A DNA stretch of 9,180 bases from Ardenticatenales bacterium (GCA_013139935.1 WSZX01000457.1:1-9180); one strand, 5' to 3'. Numbered from the stretch's first letter, positions 1-7,774 are shown. Numbers and translations are program-made. Notes: generated by a model not told the origin, from the sequence alone.

Positions 1-64
1 TGTCACCCCCAGTTTATACCAATGCTCGCGCGACAGGTCAACTCGCGGTGCACAGCCAGGTCAC

Positions 65-102
65 CACATTCTTACAGAATTCTTATCCTTTCAGGATATG
101 GA
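65..102 (+). promoter_or_regulatory. Candidate operator region upstream of the ABC operon
   Basis: Two direct repeats with an 11-bp period are visible: TTCTTACA at 69-76 and TTCTTATC at 80-87. A GTCAC at 60-64 falls in the same phase. They overlap an inverted repeat, TATCCT-TTC-AGGATA, at 84-98. The motif CACATTCTTAC (65-75) matches CACATCCTTAT at 8591-8601, inside the much stronger direct-repeat array downstream of the response regulator, in 9 of 11 bases. A weak -10-like TATGGA sits at 97-102. OmpR-family regulators often bind 10-11 bp direct repeats, so regulation by the regulator encoded in this window is possible. That is an inference from short, degenerate motifs. Confidence 0.25.
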
Positions 103-127
103 TAGACCCGCCACTCACGCCAAGTCC

Positions 128-136
128 TGATATGAT
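128..136 (+). promoter_or_regulatory. Candidate extended -10 promoter of the ABC operon
   Basis: TGATATGAT at 128-136 is a TGn extended -10 with the hexamer TATGAT at 131-136. It lies about 37 bp upstream of the ATPase start, a normal leader length. No convincing -35 hexamer lies 16-18 bp upstream, which extended -10 promoters can tolerate. The same TGATATGAT string is found in the candidate kinase promoter at 5470-5478. Confidence 0.4.
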
Positions 137-172
137 TGTGCGGTTGAAACACCAACCTAGGCAGGTGCAAAG

Positions 173-1126
173 ATGATAAGCGTTTCTGACCTAACCAAAT
201 CCTATGGCCCCATCGAGGCACTGCGGGGCGTCTCCTTTCACATTGAACCCGGTGAGATCGTCGGGCTGCTCGGTCCTAACGGGGCCGGCAAAACCACCAT
301 CATGAAGGTCCTTACCGGATATCTGCAGGCGGACGAGGGAACGGCCGAGGTAGATGGCCTGGATGTGCTCACCCACACCCAGGAGATCCAGGCACACATT
401 GGCTATCTGCCGGAAACGGCGCCCCTCTATCCGGAACAATCGGTTCAGGCCTACCTCACGATGATGGCAGACTTGCGCCAGGTCCCCGAGGAGGATCAGG
501 CAGCGTTCCTCTCGGATGCGATATACGCCACTGGGTTGGATGACCATCTGACTCGTTCCATCGGTCAGCTCAGCAAGGGATTCCGGCAGCGAGTAGGGCT
601 GGCGCAGGCCATCCTCCATCGGCCCCGAATTCTCATTCTGGACGAACCGACGATTGGGCTTGATCCTACCCAGATTGTGGAAATCCGTCGCCTGATCCGG
701 CGATTGGCTGAGACCAGCACGATCCTTTTCTCAACCCACATCCTCTCCGAGGTGGAGGCGATCTGTGACCGGGTCATCATCCTCATGAACGGCCAGGTCA
801 AAGCTGACGCGCGGCTGTCAGAGCTCGCCGCCACGTCGGATGCGATTCTGGTGCTGGAGAACGAGCCGGCCGGAATCCAAGAGGCGCTGCACTCTCTGGC
901 TGGCGTGAGTGGAGTAGAGCTTGCGCCCGCCGTCGACGCGTATCCAACCTACCTGGTGCGGGGCAGTCTGCAACCCACCATCAAGGGCGCTCCCGAGGCT
1001 GGCGAATCAGATCTCTGCCCGGCGATATATGATCTGGCTCGTCGGGAAGGATGGCCACTGCGTGAGTTGCGGCGGGATGTGCGGACGTTAGAAACCGTTT
1101 TCAACGAACTGGCCACGGCGGCATAG
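173..1126 (+). CDS. ABC transporter ATP-binding protein, GldA/CcmA-like
   Basis: Cytoplasmic ATPase subunit that should power the membrane protein encoded next to it. The 317 residues carry a full nucleotide-binding domain: Walker A GPNGAGKT (34-41), signature LSKGFRQR (133-140), Walker B with ILILDEP (153-159), D-loop GLDP (162-165) and switch histidine H189 in FSTH. At the Q-loop position the sequence is [11 protein letters not shown], with E81 where many ABC proteins have Gln; an LPE motif here is, from memory, usual for GldA and related ABC-2 ATPases. The last ~100 residues form a C-terminal extension that ends in the LETVFNEL motif typical of this class. The ATG at 173 has AGGTG at 163-167 with 5-bp spacing. 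The stop is 8 bp before the permease start, so the two are co-transcribed. The family is certain; the transported substrate is not known, so no gene symbol is given. Confidence 0.95.
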   Translation: MISVSDLTKSYGPIEALRGVSFHIEPGEIVGLLGPNGAGKTTIMKVLTGYLQADEGTAEVDGLDVLTHTQEIQAHIGYLPETAPLYPEQSVQAYLTMMADLRQVPEEDQAAFLSDAIYATGLDDHLTRSIGQLSKGFRQRVGLAQAILHRPRILILDEPTIGLDPTQIVEIRRLIRRLAETSTILFSTHILSEVEAICDRVIILMNGQVKADARLSELAATSDAILVLENEPAGIQEALHSLAGVSGVELAPAVDAYPTYLVRGSLQPTIKGAPEAGESDLCPAIYDLARREGWPLRELRRDVRTLETVFNELATAA

Positions 1127-1134
1127 GTGCAATC

Positions 1135-4053
1135 ATGAAACAAGCGCTTTCCATCACCCGTAAAGAGTTGAATGGTTACTTTGGTTCGCCGATGGCGCTG
1201 ATCTTCCTCGGTGCATTCCTGGCGGCCTCGCTGTTTGCCTTCTTTTGGATAGACACATTCTTTGCGCGGGGCATTGCCGATGTACGGCCGCTCTTTCGCT
1301 CGATGCCCGTCCTGATGATCTTTCTGGTCGCTGCGCTCACGATGCGCCAGCGGAGCGAGGAGCAGCGCTCCGGAACGCTGGAGGTCCTCCTGACGCTGCC
1401 CGTATCCCTTGTACAACTGGTGGTAGGGAAATTCCTGGCGGTGATGGCGCTGGTCTGTGTTGCGTTGGCGCTGACCCTCTTCCTGCCCATCTCCGTCTCC
1501 ATTTTGGGGAACCTGGACTGGGGACCGGTGATCGGAGGGTATCTGGCGGCCGTCTTGCTGGCAGCCGGCTATGCCGCTATCGGGCTCACGGTCTCATCCC
1601 GCACGGATAACCAGATCGTTGCTCTCATCTCCACCGTGCTGCTTTGCGGCGTACTGTACCTGGTTGGGTCGAGCGGGATAACGGACTTTGTGGGCGACAC
1701 ACCGGCCGAGATTCTGCGTGCCATTGGGGCCGGAAGTCGCTTCGAGAGCATCGAGCGGGGCGTGGTAGACCTGCGCGATCTGATCTACTACCTCTCGCTC
1801 ACCGCCCTCTTCCTGACCCTCAACGTCGCCTCGCTGGACAGCAAGCGGTGGAGCACGGGAGAGCGTACGCTGGGCCATCGCCGGGGTATCGTTCTGGCCA
1901 CTGCCCTCATTGGATTCAACCTCATCGCGCTCAATGTCTGGCTCTTTCCCGTGCGAGGCCTGCGGTTGGACCTCACGGCGCAACGAGAGTACACCTTGTC
2001 TCAACCTACCCGCGACCTGATCGATAATCTGCAAGAACCGTTGTTGATTCGGGGATACTTTAGCGAAAGGACCCACCCACTACTGGCGCCGTTGGGCCCG
2101 CGAATCGAAGACCTGCTGCGAGAGTACAGCATCGCTTCCCGGGGCAAAATCGAGTTGGAGATTATCGATCCAGCTACGGAACCCGAAAAGGAGGCCGAGG
2201 CCAACCAGACCTACGGCATCCGGCCAACCCCGTTCCAGATCGCCGGCCGGTACGAATCCTCGGTCATCAATTCCTACTTTGACATCTTGATCCGATACGG
2301 CGACCAGCATGTGGCGCTCAGTTTTCGCGATCTGATCGAGGTGGAACAGCATCGCGACGGGCAGGTGGATGTACGCCTGCGCAACCTGGAGTACGACCTG
2401 ACTCGTTCGATCAAAAAGGTAGTCTATGGCTTTCAGAGCGTGGATGCTGTGCTGGCAGCGATGGACGCCTCTCAGCCGATCAGGTTCACCGTCTTTGTGA
2501 CCCCTGATTCATTGCCCGAGTGGCTAGCTGAGGCGCCGGAGACCATTGTCAAGGTCGCAGCCGAGATTCAGGCCGATTCGCACGGCAAATTCACCTACGA
2601 GATCGTCGATCCGGACGCACCGGGCAGCGCGGTCAGCCGTCAGGACCTGTATGACCTGTATGGCCTGCAGCCCATAGCCGTCTCTCTCTTTTCCGACCAG
2701 ACCTACTATCTGCACATGATCCTGCAAATCGGCGATCAGGCACAGTTCCTCTACCCATCTGGCACGTTGAGCGAAGCCGACGTTCGGACAACAATCGAAT
2801 CGGCCCTCAAACGAGCTTCGACCGGCTTTCTCAAGGTAGTGGGGCTGTGGACTCCGCCTGAAGTGCCGCAGCAGGACATGTTTGGCCAGACCCAGCCCCC
2901 CTTTTCCAGTTGGAACGCTGTCACCGACCGATTGGGACAGGATTACGAATTGCGTCTGCTGGATCTCACCACCGGTGAGGTCCCGCCCGACATTGATGCC
3001 CTGGTGGTGGTAGCGCCACAAGTTATGAGTGATTGGGAGCGTTTTGCCATTGACCAATACCTTATGCGAGGGGGCGCAATAATCGTAGCCGCCGGAAACT
3101 ATGCTATCGCCCCTGATCAGTTCACTGGCTCGCTTGCCTTGCTTCCGCTCGAGGGTACCCTGCAGGAGATGCTGGACGCATATGGGGTTCAGGTCGGTCA
3201 AGAATTGGTGATGGACCCGCAGAATGAACCGTTCCCCGTCCCGGTGATCCGCCAGGTGGCTGGCTTTCAGGTGCAGGAGATCCAGGCGCTGGATTATCCT
3301 TTCTTTGTGGATATCCGGCCGGATGGAATGGATTCCGAAAGCCCTATCGTTGCCAACCTGCCGGCACTCACGCTGAATTGGGCATCACCATTGACGGTGG
3401 ACCAGGTCAAGAACACGGACCGGCAGGTGAACGTTCTGCTTCAGTCAAGCCAAGACTCCTGGCTACGATCCAACGTTGATATCCAGCCCAACTTTGATCT
3501 CTACCCGGACCTGGGGTTCGCCCGCGAAGGAGAAGCCGAGTCACACACCCTGGCAGTATCGATCCAGGGCGTGTTTGACAGCACATTCGAGGACATTCCA
3601 TCTCCGGTCGCTGCGGAGGATGAATTCGGGGCAGACAGCGCCACCACACCTGCCGCGGGGGTGATCAGGACCTCGCCGGAATCGGCCAGGTTGGTGGTGA
3701 TTGGCAGCGCCGAGTTCTTGGATGACGTTGTCTTTGACATCTCGTCCAACCTGACCCGAGATCGGTACTTGAACAGCCTGCAATTCATACAGAATGCCGT
3801 GGACTGGAGCGTGGAGGACCTGGACCTGCTCTCCATACGTTCCCGCGGCAGCGCGACACGGGTCCTGAGCCCCGCCGCCGAGAGCCAGCAATCCTTCTGG
3901 GAGGGGCTCAACTATGCAATCGCCCTGCTGTCTCTGATTGGCATAGGCCTAGTGTGGAGTGCCCGGCGCAAGAACGAACAGCCCATGGAGCTCATTCCGC
4001 CCAAGACGGCCACAGAGATAGGGACCGACCCTCAAGAGGATGAAGAAGAATGA
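1135..4053 (+). CDS. Fused ABC-2 permease and GldG-like auxiliary protein (GldF-GldG fusion)
   Basis: Inner-membrane protein of 972 residues joining two functions that are separate genes in Bacteroidota gliding loci. Residues 1-235 are an ABC-2 permease with about six membrane segments (roughly 20-42, 56-70, 98-125, 131-153, 161-178, 213-233). It has the family motif EEQRSGTLEVLLTLPVS (75-91) and the GldF-like stretch SRFESIERGVVDLRDLIYYL (201-220). A further membrane segment (about 251-271) leads into the GldG part, which begins LRLDLTAQREYTLS (276-289) and is predicted to lie outside the cytoplasm. The stretch LVVVAPQVMSDWERFAIDQY (623-642), followed by a Gly-Gly, is typical of GldG/ABC_transp_aux. 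A C-terminal membrane helix (about 925-941) is followed by an acidic cytoplasmic tail. Residues about 303-432 and 449-563 look like two copies of one domain. AGGTG (1125-1129) overlaps the upstream stop and supports the ATG at 1135. Cargo unknown. Confidence 0.92.
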   Translation: MKQALSITRKELNGYFGSPMALIFLGAFLAASLFAFFWIDTFFARGIADVRPLFRSMPVLMIFLVAALTMRQRSEEQRSGTLEVLLTLPVSLVQLVVGKFLAVMALVCVALALTLFLPISVSILGNLDWGPVIGGYLAAVLLAAGYAAIGLTVSSRTDNQIVALISTVLLCGVLYLVGSSGITDFVGDTPAEILRAIGAGSRFESIERGVVDLRDLIYYLSLTALFLTLNVASLDSKRWSTGERTLGHRRGIVLATALIGFNLIALNVWLFPVRGLRLDLTAQREYTLSQPTRDLIDNLQEPLLIRGYFSERTHPLLAPLGPRIEDLLREYSIASRGKIELEIIDPATEPEKEAEANQTYGIRPTPFQIAGRYESSVINSYFDILIRYGDQHVALSFRDLIEVEQHRDGQVDVRLRNLEYDLTRSIKKVVYGFQSVDAVLAAMDASQPIRFTVFVTPDSLPEWLAEAPETIVKVAAEIQADSHGKFTYEIVDPDAPGSAVSRQDLYDLYGLQPIAVSLFSDQTYYLHMILQIGDQAQFLYPSGTLSEADVRTTIESALKRASTGFLKVVGLWTPPEVPQQDMFGQTQPPFSSWNAVTDRLGQDYELRLLDLTTGEVPPDIDALVVVAPQVMSDWERFAIDQYLMRGGAIIVAAGNYAIAPDQFTGSLALLPLEGTLQEMLDAYGVQVGQELVMDPQNEPFPVPVIRQVAGFQVQEIQALDYPFFVDIRPDGMDSESPIVANLPALTLNWASPLTVDQVKNTDRQVNVLLQSSQDSWLRSNVDIQPNFDLYPDLGFAREGEAESHTLAVSIQGVFDSTFEDIPSPVAAEDEFGADSATTPAAGVIRTSPESARLVVIGSAEFLDDVVFDISSNLTRDRYLNSLQFIQNAVDWSVEDLDLLSIRSRGSATRVLSPAAESQQSFWEGLNYAIALLSLIGIGLVWSARRKNEQPMELIPPKTATEIGTDPQEDEEE

Positions 4054-5027
4054 AAAAGCATAACCGGATTCTGGCTGTTGTTCTGGCCCTCCAAGTCGTG
4101 CTCATCGCCGTGATCTTTTGGCCCCGGCCGGCCGCATCTGGAGAGGAAAGCAGCCCGTTGTTGGGGGAGATTGAGGCCGGCGACATTGTCTCCCTGATCA
4201 TTGAAGACATGGATGGGAACCACCTCGATCTGCAGAGAACCACGGGCAAGTGGGTTCTGCCCGAGGCGGACGACTACCCATGCCGGGAAGACCAGGTCCC
4301 TGAGATGCTGGAAAAGCTGATCACTCTCACAACCGACCGGCTGGTTACGCGGACCGAGGGCAGCCACAAGCGGCTCCAGGTTGCGAGTGATGATTACCTG
4401 CGACGGATTGAATTGGAAACGGCCGACGGGCAGAACCGGGTCCTCTACCTGGGTTCCTCACCCACCTACGGGGCAACCCACATTCGCCTCGAGGGGCAGG
4501 ATGAGACGTACCTGACGAACGATCTATCTGTGTGGGATGCCAACGCCACCGCCACTAGTTGGATAGACACAAACTACTTGCAGGTGCCTCAGGAAGACAT
4601 CGCATCCCTGACCCTCCGCAATGCCAACGGTGAATGGACTTTTGAAAAGGATGATGAAGGAAACTGGCTCCTCGTCGGGCTGGCTCAGGATGAGACCCTC
4701 AACACAACCGCGGTGGATTCCCTGGTCCGCCAGGCGTCCTCGGTGACCATGCTCCAGCCCCTCGGAAAGGATAGAGAGACCGCCTATGGGCTGGATCAGC
4801 CGCTGGCCCTTGTCACGCTCGAGACTGAGGAAAAGACAATCACTCTGCACATTGGGGCGGCCGACCCGGACGACAGCAGCCACGTCATCAAATCATCGGA
4901 ATCCCCCTACCATGTTCGCATTTCCGAGTACAGCGCCAATAACCTGGTGGACAAAACGCGCGACGATTTCCTCACGCTGCCTCCGACTCCCACCCCAGAG
5001 CCAGGAGATGAAAGCGACGAATCATAG
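4050..5027 (+). CDS. DUF4340 domain-containing membrane-anchored protein
   Basis: Protein of 325 residues with a short basic N-terminus (MKKHNR) and one hydrophobic helix at about 7-24 that should act as an uncleaved anchor or signal; no lipobox cysteine follows it. The rest is hydrophilic and probably extracytoplasmic. The pattern fits DUF4340: two similar beta-rich units, one around residues 32-190 (with LYLGSSPTYGATHIRLEG) and one around 190-312 (with AYGLDQPLALVTLETEEKTI). The tail, from about 310, is Pro/Thr/Glu/Asp rich. The ATG at 4050 overlaps the permease stop in an ATGA, so translation is probably coupled; AGAGGA lies at 4035-4040. DUF4340 genes commonly follow GldA and GldF/GldG-like genes, so this is likely an accessory part of the same complex. 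Its molecular role is unknown. Confidence 0.88.
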   Translation: MKKHNRILAVVLALQVVLIAVIFWPRPAASGEESSPLLGEIEAGDIVSLIIEDMDGNHLDLQRTTGKWVLPEADDYPCREDQVPEMLEKLITLTTDRLVTRTEGSHKRLQVASDDYLRRIELETADGQNRVLYLGSSPTYGATHIRLEGQDETYLTNDLSVWDANATATSWIDTNYLQVPQEDIASLTLRNANGEWTFEKDDEGNWLLVGLAQDETLNTTAVDSLVRQASSVTMLQPLGKDRETAYGLDQPLALVTLETEEKTITLHIGAADPDDSSHVIKSSESPYHVRISEYSANNLVDKTRDDFLTLPPTPTPEPGDESDES

Positions 5028-5247
5028 CGTCGGAAACTGAGTGAGCCGGCTCGGGGGGCGAACTGCCAATCGAGGAAGCGTTTGACGGAGCATCTCTGGT
5101 AGAGGTGTTTCCCGTCCGGTGTGGTGCAGTCCAACGGCAGGAAAACCACGGAATATTCCAGCCGTGGCAACGCCGCTCGCGTACGTCGGACTGTGCAGAA
5201 AAGGGCCAGCCGGTGGGCATCACACCCCTCTACGACGCGGATATGTG
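5028..5247. other. Intergenic stretch after the DUF4340 gene, no supported gene
   Basis: No gene can be supported here. Two perfect DNA palindromes are visible: GAGCCGGCTC at 5043-5052, close behind the operon stop, and GGAATATTCC at 5150-5159. The second is nested within CCACGG (5145-5150) and CCGTGG (5162-5167). Neither is followed by a T-run, so neither is a clear terminator. A minus-strand frame stays open from about 5263 down to 4907, with protein-like composition in the section LPLDCTTPDGKHLY, but it has no convincing start or ribosome site, runs into the DUF4340 gene and matches nothing I recognise. It could be a decayed gene. Confidence 0.4.
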
Positions 5248-5445
5248 GAGGGGACGGCCTCCAATCTGTTTTTCTACGCGCTCAGGGAGGGTGTTGAAAA
5301 AGGGTCTGCGGCGACGGGAGAGAGAGGCAGGGGTGGCGAAGGGGGCGCAGAGCGCCCCCTTCGCCACCCCTGCCAGCTTTCCTGTGCAGCAGCGGAACTG
5401 CAGAGGGGACGGCGCCTCGCTTGTTTTTCTACACTGTCCTCAGGG
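5248..5445. repeat. Palindromic composite repeat (MITE-like or REP-like)
   Basis: Two diverged direct repeats, 5248-5287 and 5403-5445, both begin GAGGGGACGGC, contain TTTTTCTAC (5269-5277 and 5424-5432) and end CTCAGGG. Between them are an inverted GTGTTGAAAAA (5291-5301), which is the reverse complement of TTTTTCTACAC (5424-5434) in 10 of 11 bases, and a long perfect hairpin (5326-5374). Direct and inverted copies around a central palindrome suggest a small non-autonomous element or the remains of insertion-sequence ends. No transposase is present. The family is not recognised. Confidence 0.55.
5326..5374. terminator. 23-bp perfect hairpin, possible bidirectional terminator or REP element
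   Basis: Bases 5326-5348 are the exact reverse complement of 5352-5374, separated by the 3-nt loop AGA. The stem is GC-rich (GGCAGGGG at the outer end, GGGGGCGC at the loop). It is followed by AGCTTTCC, not a real T-run. It lies about 300 bp after the ABC operon and about 210 bp before the kinase gene, so it could stop read-through between them. The lack of a T-tract makes classical intrinsic termination uncertain; a REP-type repeat is the alternative. Confidence 0.45.
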
Positions 5446-5478
5446 CAGTTTGTTTGCACTGCCGGCTTGTGATATGAT
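5444..5478 (+). promoter_or_regulatory. Candidate promoter of the kinase gene with an overlapping operator dyad
   Basis: TTGTTT (5450-5455) and TATGAT (5473-5478) are spaced 17 bp apart, and the -10 is extended by TGA (5470-5472). This is the best sigma-70-like promoter by eye in the 5028-5586 gap and leaves a leader of about 100 nt before 5587. The -35 box sits in the loop of a perfect inverted repeat, GGCAGT (5444-5449) and ACTGCC (5458-5463), as expected for a repressor or regulator site. Confidence 0.5.
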
Positions 5479-5529
5479 CTTTTCGTGTGCCCATAGATTG
5501 ACTGGTAATCTCGAGTACGCTCGTGCCAA

Positions 5530-5620
5530 AGTACTTGTTCAATAACAACTTGGCGGTTTTGTGACCGCTCTACCCGTGAATCACCATTGAAAACGGAAAG
5601 TTATTCCTCAACAAGTGCCA
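5530..5620 (+). repeat. Interspersed repeat, copy A (kinase start)
   Basis: 91-bp first copy of a three-copy element, running from AGTACTTGTTCAA to CAAGTGCCA. Aligned by eye with copy B (7670-7762), about 72 positions match with one 2-bp gap. Its ends are short inverted repeats: ACTTGTT at 5533-5539 and AACAAGT at 5610-5616. It overlaps the TTG start of the kinase gene at 5587, so the first codons of that gene lie within the repeat. No transposase is near. The repeat may be a mobile miniature element or a conserved regulatory leader. Confidence 0.75.
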
Positions 5621-7671
5621 AGCCCTTCAGACTTGATCTGCACAGCCTGCCAGCGCAGATGATCCTCGGGTCGGTCGCGCTGGTGCTGCTGACAGCGGCC
5701 GCCGCCGGTTTCCCCGCGCTCTGGCTGGTCCGCGACCAACTCGAACGTCAGGCTTGGGTCCAGCTAGAACAAGGAAGCCGCTCGACTGAGGCGCTCTACG
5801 CAGCCGAGCAGAGCAAGACACAGGGACTGGCAATCCTGACTGCCCAGCGTCCGACGTTGCAGAGGTTGATGGCGGGAGAAGATCAGGCCAGTGTACTGAC
5901 CTATTTGCACACGCTCCAGACCGGTGCGGAGCTCGACATGATTCTCCTTTGTGGCCCAATCGGCCAGGCTGTCGCCCAGGTCGGTGAGGCAACAGTCAAC
6001 CATCTATGCACGGCCGAGATGCCGGCCGGCTCTTTCACCGTCGTGGCCGAGCCCACCCCCCAGGTATGGCTTTTGGCGGCCCACCCGGTGACCGGCCAGG
6101 CCGGTGAACCACTGGGGACAGTGGTTGTAGGCAAGCTACTGGACGACCACTTTGCTTCGCATCTAAGTGCCCAGACCGGGCCGGAACACAGCCTATTCGC
6201 ATTCGGGGAGGTGGTAGCGACCAGCCTGGCCGATCGCCGCTTGCAGGACGCTACTTCCCGCGAGCCACAGGGCGCCTTTAGCCTGGGCGGCCGGCCCTTT
6301 TACTTTACCCGTATCCCCCTGAGCGAACCGGGGCTGGAAGCTGAGGTGGCTCTGGACGTGACCGATATCATCGCCACACAGCGACAATTGATCGGGACCG
6401 TTCTGGGCGGCATCCTGGCTGTGGCCATTGTGGCCTCCCTATTGAGTGTGTTCCTTGCCCGTCGGATTAGCAGGCCCTTGGAACACCTTGCCAAAGCCGC
6501 CACCCTGTTGAGCAAGGGTGACCTGACCAGGCCTCTGGTTGTGCGGGCAAATGTACGCGAGGTTGCACTGGTGGCCCAGGCCCTGGAAGGCGCTCGAGTC
6601 GATTTGCAGAGCACGCTGGCCGAACTGCGTCACGAGAAGGACTGGACCGACCACCTGCTGGAAGCCATTGTCGAGGGAATCGTGACCCTCGATCGCCACG
6701 GCCGAATCAACTTTTTCAGCCGTGGAGCCGAGCGGATTACTGGCTGGACGCGCGATCAGGTCATCGGCCGCGCCTGCGATAAGGTGTTCCAACCAGCAGA
6801 AACAGATGAGCCCTTTAGCCGTCTCATCCCCGCTCTCGGTCAACGACGCAAGATCCCGGTCAAGCTGCGCGATGGTCGGATGGCGGTCCTGGCAGTTAGC
6901 AGCACCCAACTGCACCCGCCCGCTGGTGACACCCCCGACATCGCTCTGGTCTTCCGCGATGTCAGCGAGGAAGAATCCGTTCACCGCCTGCTGGCCTATT
7001 TTTTGGCCAACGTGTCCCACGAATTCCGCACGCCCCTCTCTGCCGTGGCCGCTTCCGTGGAGCTATTGCTCGACCAGGCGCCTGATCTCAGCGCCGCCGA
7101 GCTCCAGGAACTGCTAACCGCGCTCCGTCTGGGCGTTCTGAGCTTGCAGACGTTGGTGGACAATCTGCTGGAAAGCGCCAGCATAGAAGCTGGCCGCTTC
7201 CAGGTCTCCCCTCGCCCATCAAATCTGGGCGAGATTATCGCCGAGGCAATCCGCATGATGCAGCCGCTTCTGGACAAGCGCGGTCAGCACCTCGTGGTCG
7301 AGTTGCCAGCGGCTATCCCGGTAGTGCGGGCAGCCCCGCGGCGCACGGTGCAGGTTCTGGTCAACCTGCTTTCCAACGCCAACAAGTACGGACCCGACGA
7401 CTCGGAGATCGCCATCGGCGCCACCGTGGACAAAGGCTGGGTGCGCGTCACGGTGGCGGATCAAGGTGCCGGAATCCCACAACGGCAGCGGGCCGACCTC
7501 TTTCGCCGTTTCGTTCACCCTGATACAGCCAGCGACAATGCACTGAATGGAGCCGGGCTGGGCCTATCCGTCGTCAAGGCAGTCATTCAGGCCCACGGGG
7601 GCGAGGTCGGGATTGAGGACCGGCCGGGTGGCGGGGCCGTCTTTTGGTTCACGCTGCCGACCGGGTCCTAG
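5587..7671 (+). CDS. Membrane sensor histidine kinase with HAMP and PAS domains (PhoR/WalK-like)
   Basis: Senses a signal outside the membrane and passes phosphate to a response regulator, probably the next gene. Order in the 694 residues: membrane helix 26-48; extracytoplasmic sensor region about 50-266, type not identified; membrane helix 268-290; HAMP about 291-343; PAS about 352-460 (ITGWTRDQVIGR at 384-395); HisKA with H-box NVSHEFRTPL and phospho-accepting H478; HATPase with N-box LVNLLSNANKYGP (N593, N597), G1 DQGAGI (625-630), F-box LFRRF (638-642) and G2 GAGLGL (655-660). All catalytic motifs are intact. The start is uncertain: TTG 5587 is the first usable codon after an in-frame stop at 5506, has no clear ribosome site and lies in repeat A. 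The next ATG, 5659, would start directly at the first helix. Copy B of the repeat overlaps its stop codon. Confidence 0.93.
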   Translation: MKTESYSSTSAKPFRLDLHSLPAQMILGSVALVLLTAAAAGFPALWLVRDQLERQAWVQLEQGSRSTEALYAAEQSKTQGLAILTAQRPTLQRLMAGEDQASVLTYLHTLQTGAELDMILLCGPIGQAVAQVGEATVNHLCTAEMPAGSFTVVAEPTPQVWLLAAHPVTGQAGEPLGTVVVGKLLDDHFASHLSAQTGPEHSLFAFGEVVATSLADRRLQDATSREPQGAFSLGGRPFYFTRIPLSEPGLEAEVALDVTDIIATQRQLIGTVLGGILAVAIVASLLSVFLARRISRPLEHLAKAATLLSKGDLTRPLVVRANVREVALVAQALEGARVDLQSTLAELRHEKDWTDHLLEAIVEGIVTLDRHGRINFFSRGAERITGWTRDQVIGRACDKVFQPAETDEPFSRLIPALGQRRKIPVKLRDGRMAVLAVSSTQLHPPAGDTPDIALVFRDVSEEESVHRLLAYFLANVSHEFRTPLSAVAASVELLLDQAPDLSAAELQELLTALRLGVLSLQTLVDNLLESASIEAGRFQVSPRPSNLGEIIAEAIRMMQPLLDKRGQHLVVELPAAIPVVRAAPRRTVQVLVNLLSNANKYGPDDSEIAIGATVDKGWVRVTVADQGAGIPQRQRADLFRRFVHPDTASDNALNGAGLGLSVVKAVIQAHGGEVGIEDRPGGGAVFWFTLPTGS

Positions 7672-7762
7672 TACTTGTTCAAGAACGACTTGGTGTTCTT
7701 GTGGCCGCGGAGTGCACTTGATTCACCGTTCAAACCGGGAAGTTATTTCTTATCAAGTGCCA
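7670..7762 (+). repeat. Interspersed repeat, copy B (between kinase and regulator)
   Basis: 93-bp second copy, starting within the TAG stop of the kinase gene and filling most of the gap to the regulator. It contains a perfect 7-bp stem, CAAGAAC (7680-7686) and GTTCTTG (7695-7701), with an 8-nt loop; copy A keeps this stem only in part. It shares the exact 18-mer CTTGATTCACCGTTCAAA (7717-7734) with copy C. Its ends, AGTACTTGTT and ATCAAGTGCC, are near inverted repeats. No T-run follows the stem, so it is not a clear terminator, but a processing or attenuating role between the two genes is possible. Confidence 0.75.
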
Positions 7763-7774
7763 GTTGTTCAACTG
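7761..7774. promoter_or_regulatory. Perfect dyad next to the regulator ribosome site
   Basis: CAGTTG (7761-7766) and CAACTG (7769-7774) form a perfect inverted repeat with a 2-bp spacer. It touches the GAGG ribosome site (7774-7777) of the regulator. The spacer is too small for an RNA loop, so a protein-binding operator is the more natural reading. The binding protein is unknown. Confidence 0.35.

Noticed and set aside
191..4367. Long antisense and alternate-frame open frames inside the ABC operon, up to 225 residues
   Set aside because: They are shadows of GC-rich coding sequence, with no family motifs or ribosome sites.
4907..5223. Minus-strand open frames of 83-87 residues at the end of the DUF4340 gene
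   Set aside because: They overlap a well-supported gene, lack a convincing start, and are not recognised. A decayed gene in 5028-5263 remains possible but is not supported.
5105..5545. Overlapping forward open frames of 146 and 117 residues in the gap before the kinase gene
   Set aside because: They run through the 23-bp palindrome and the direct repeats, have no ribosome site, show low-complexity composition and match no family I know.
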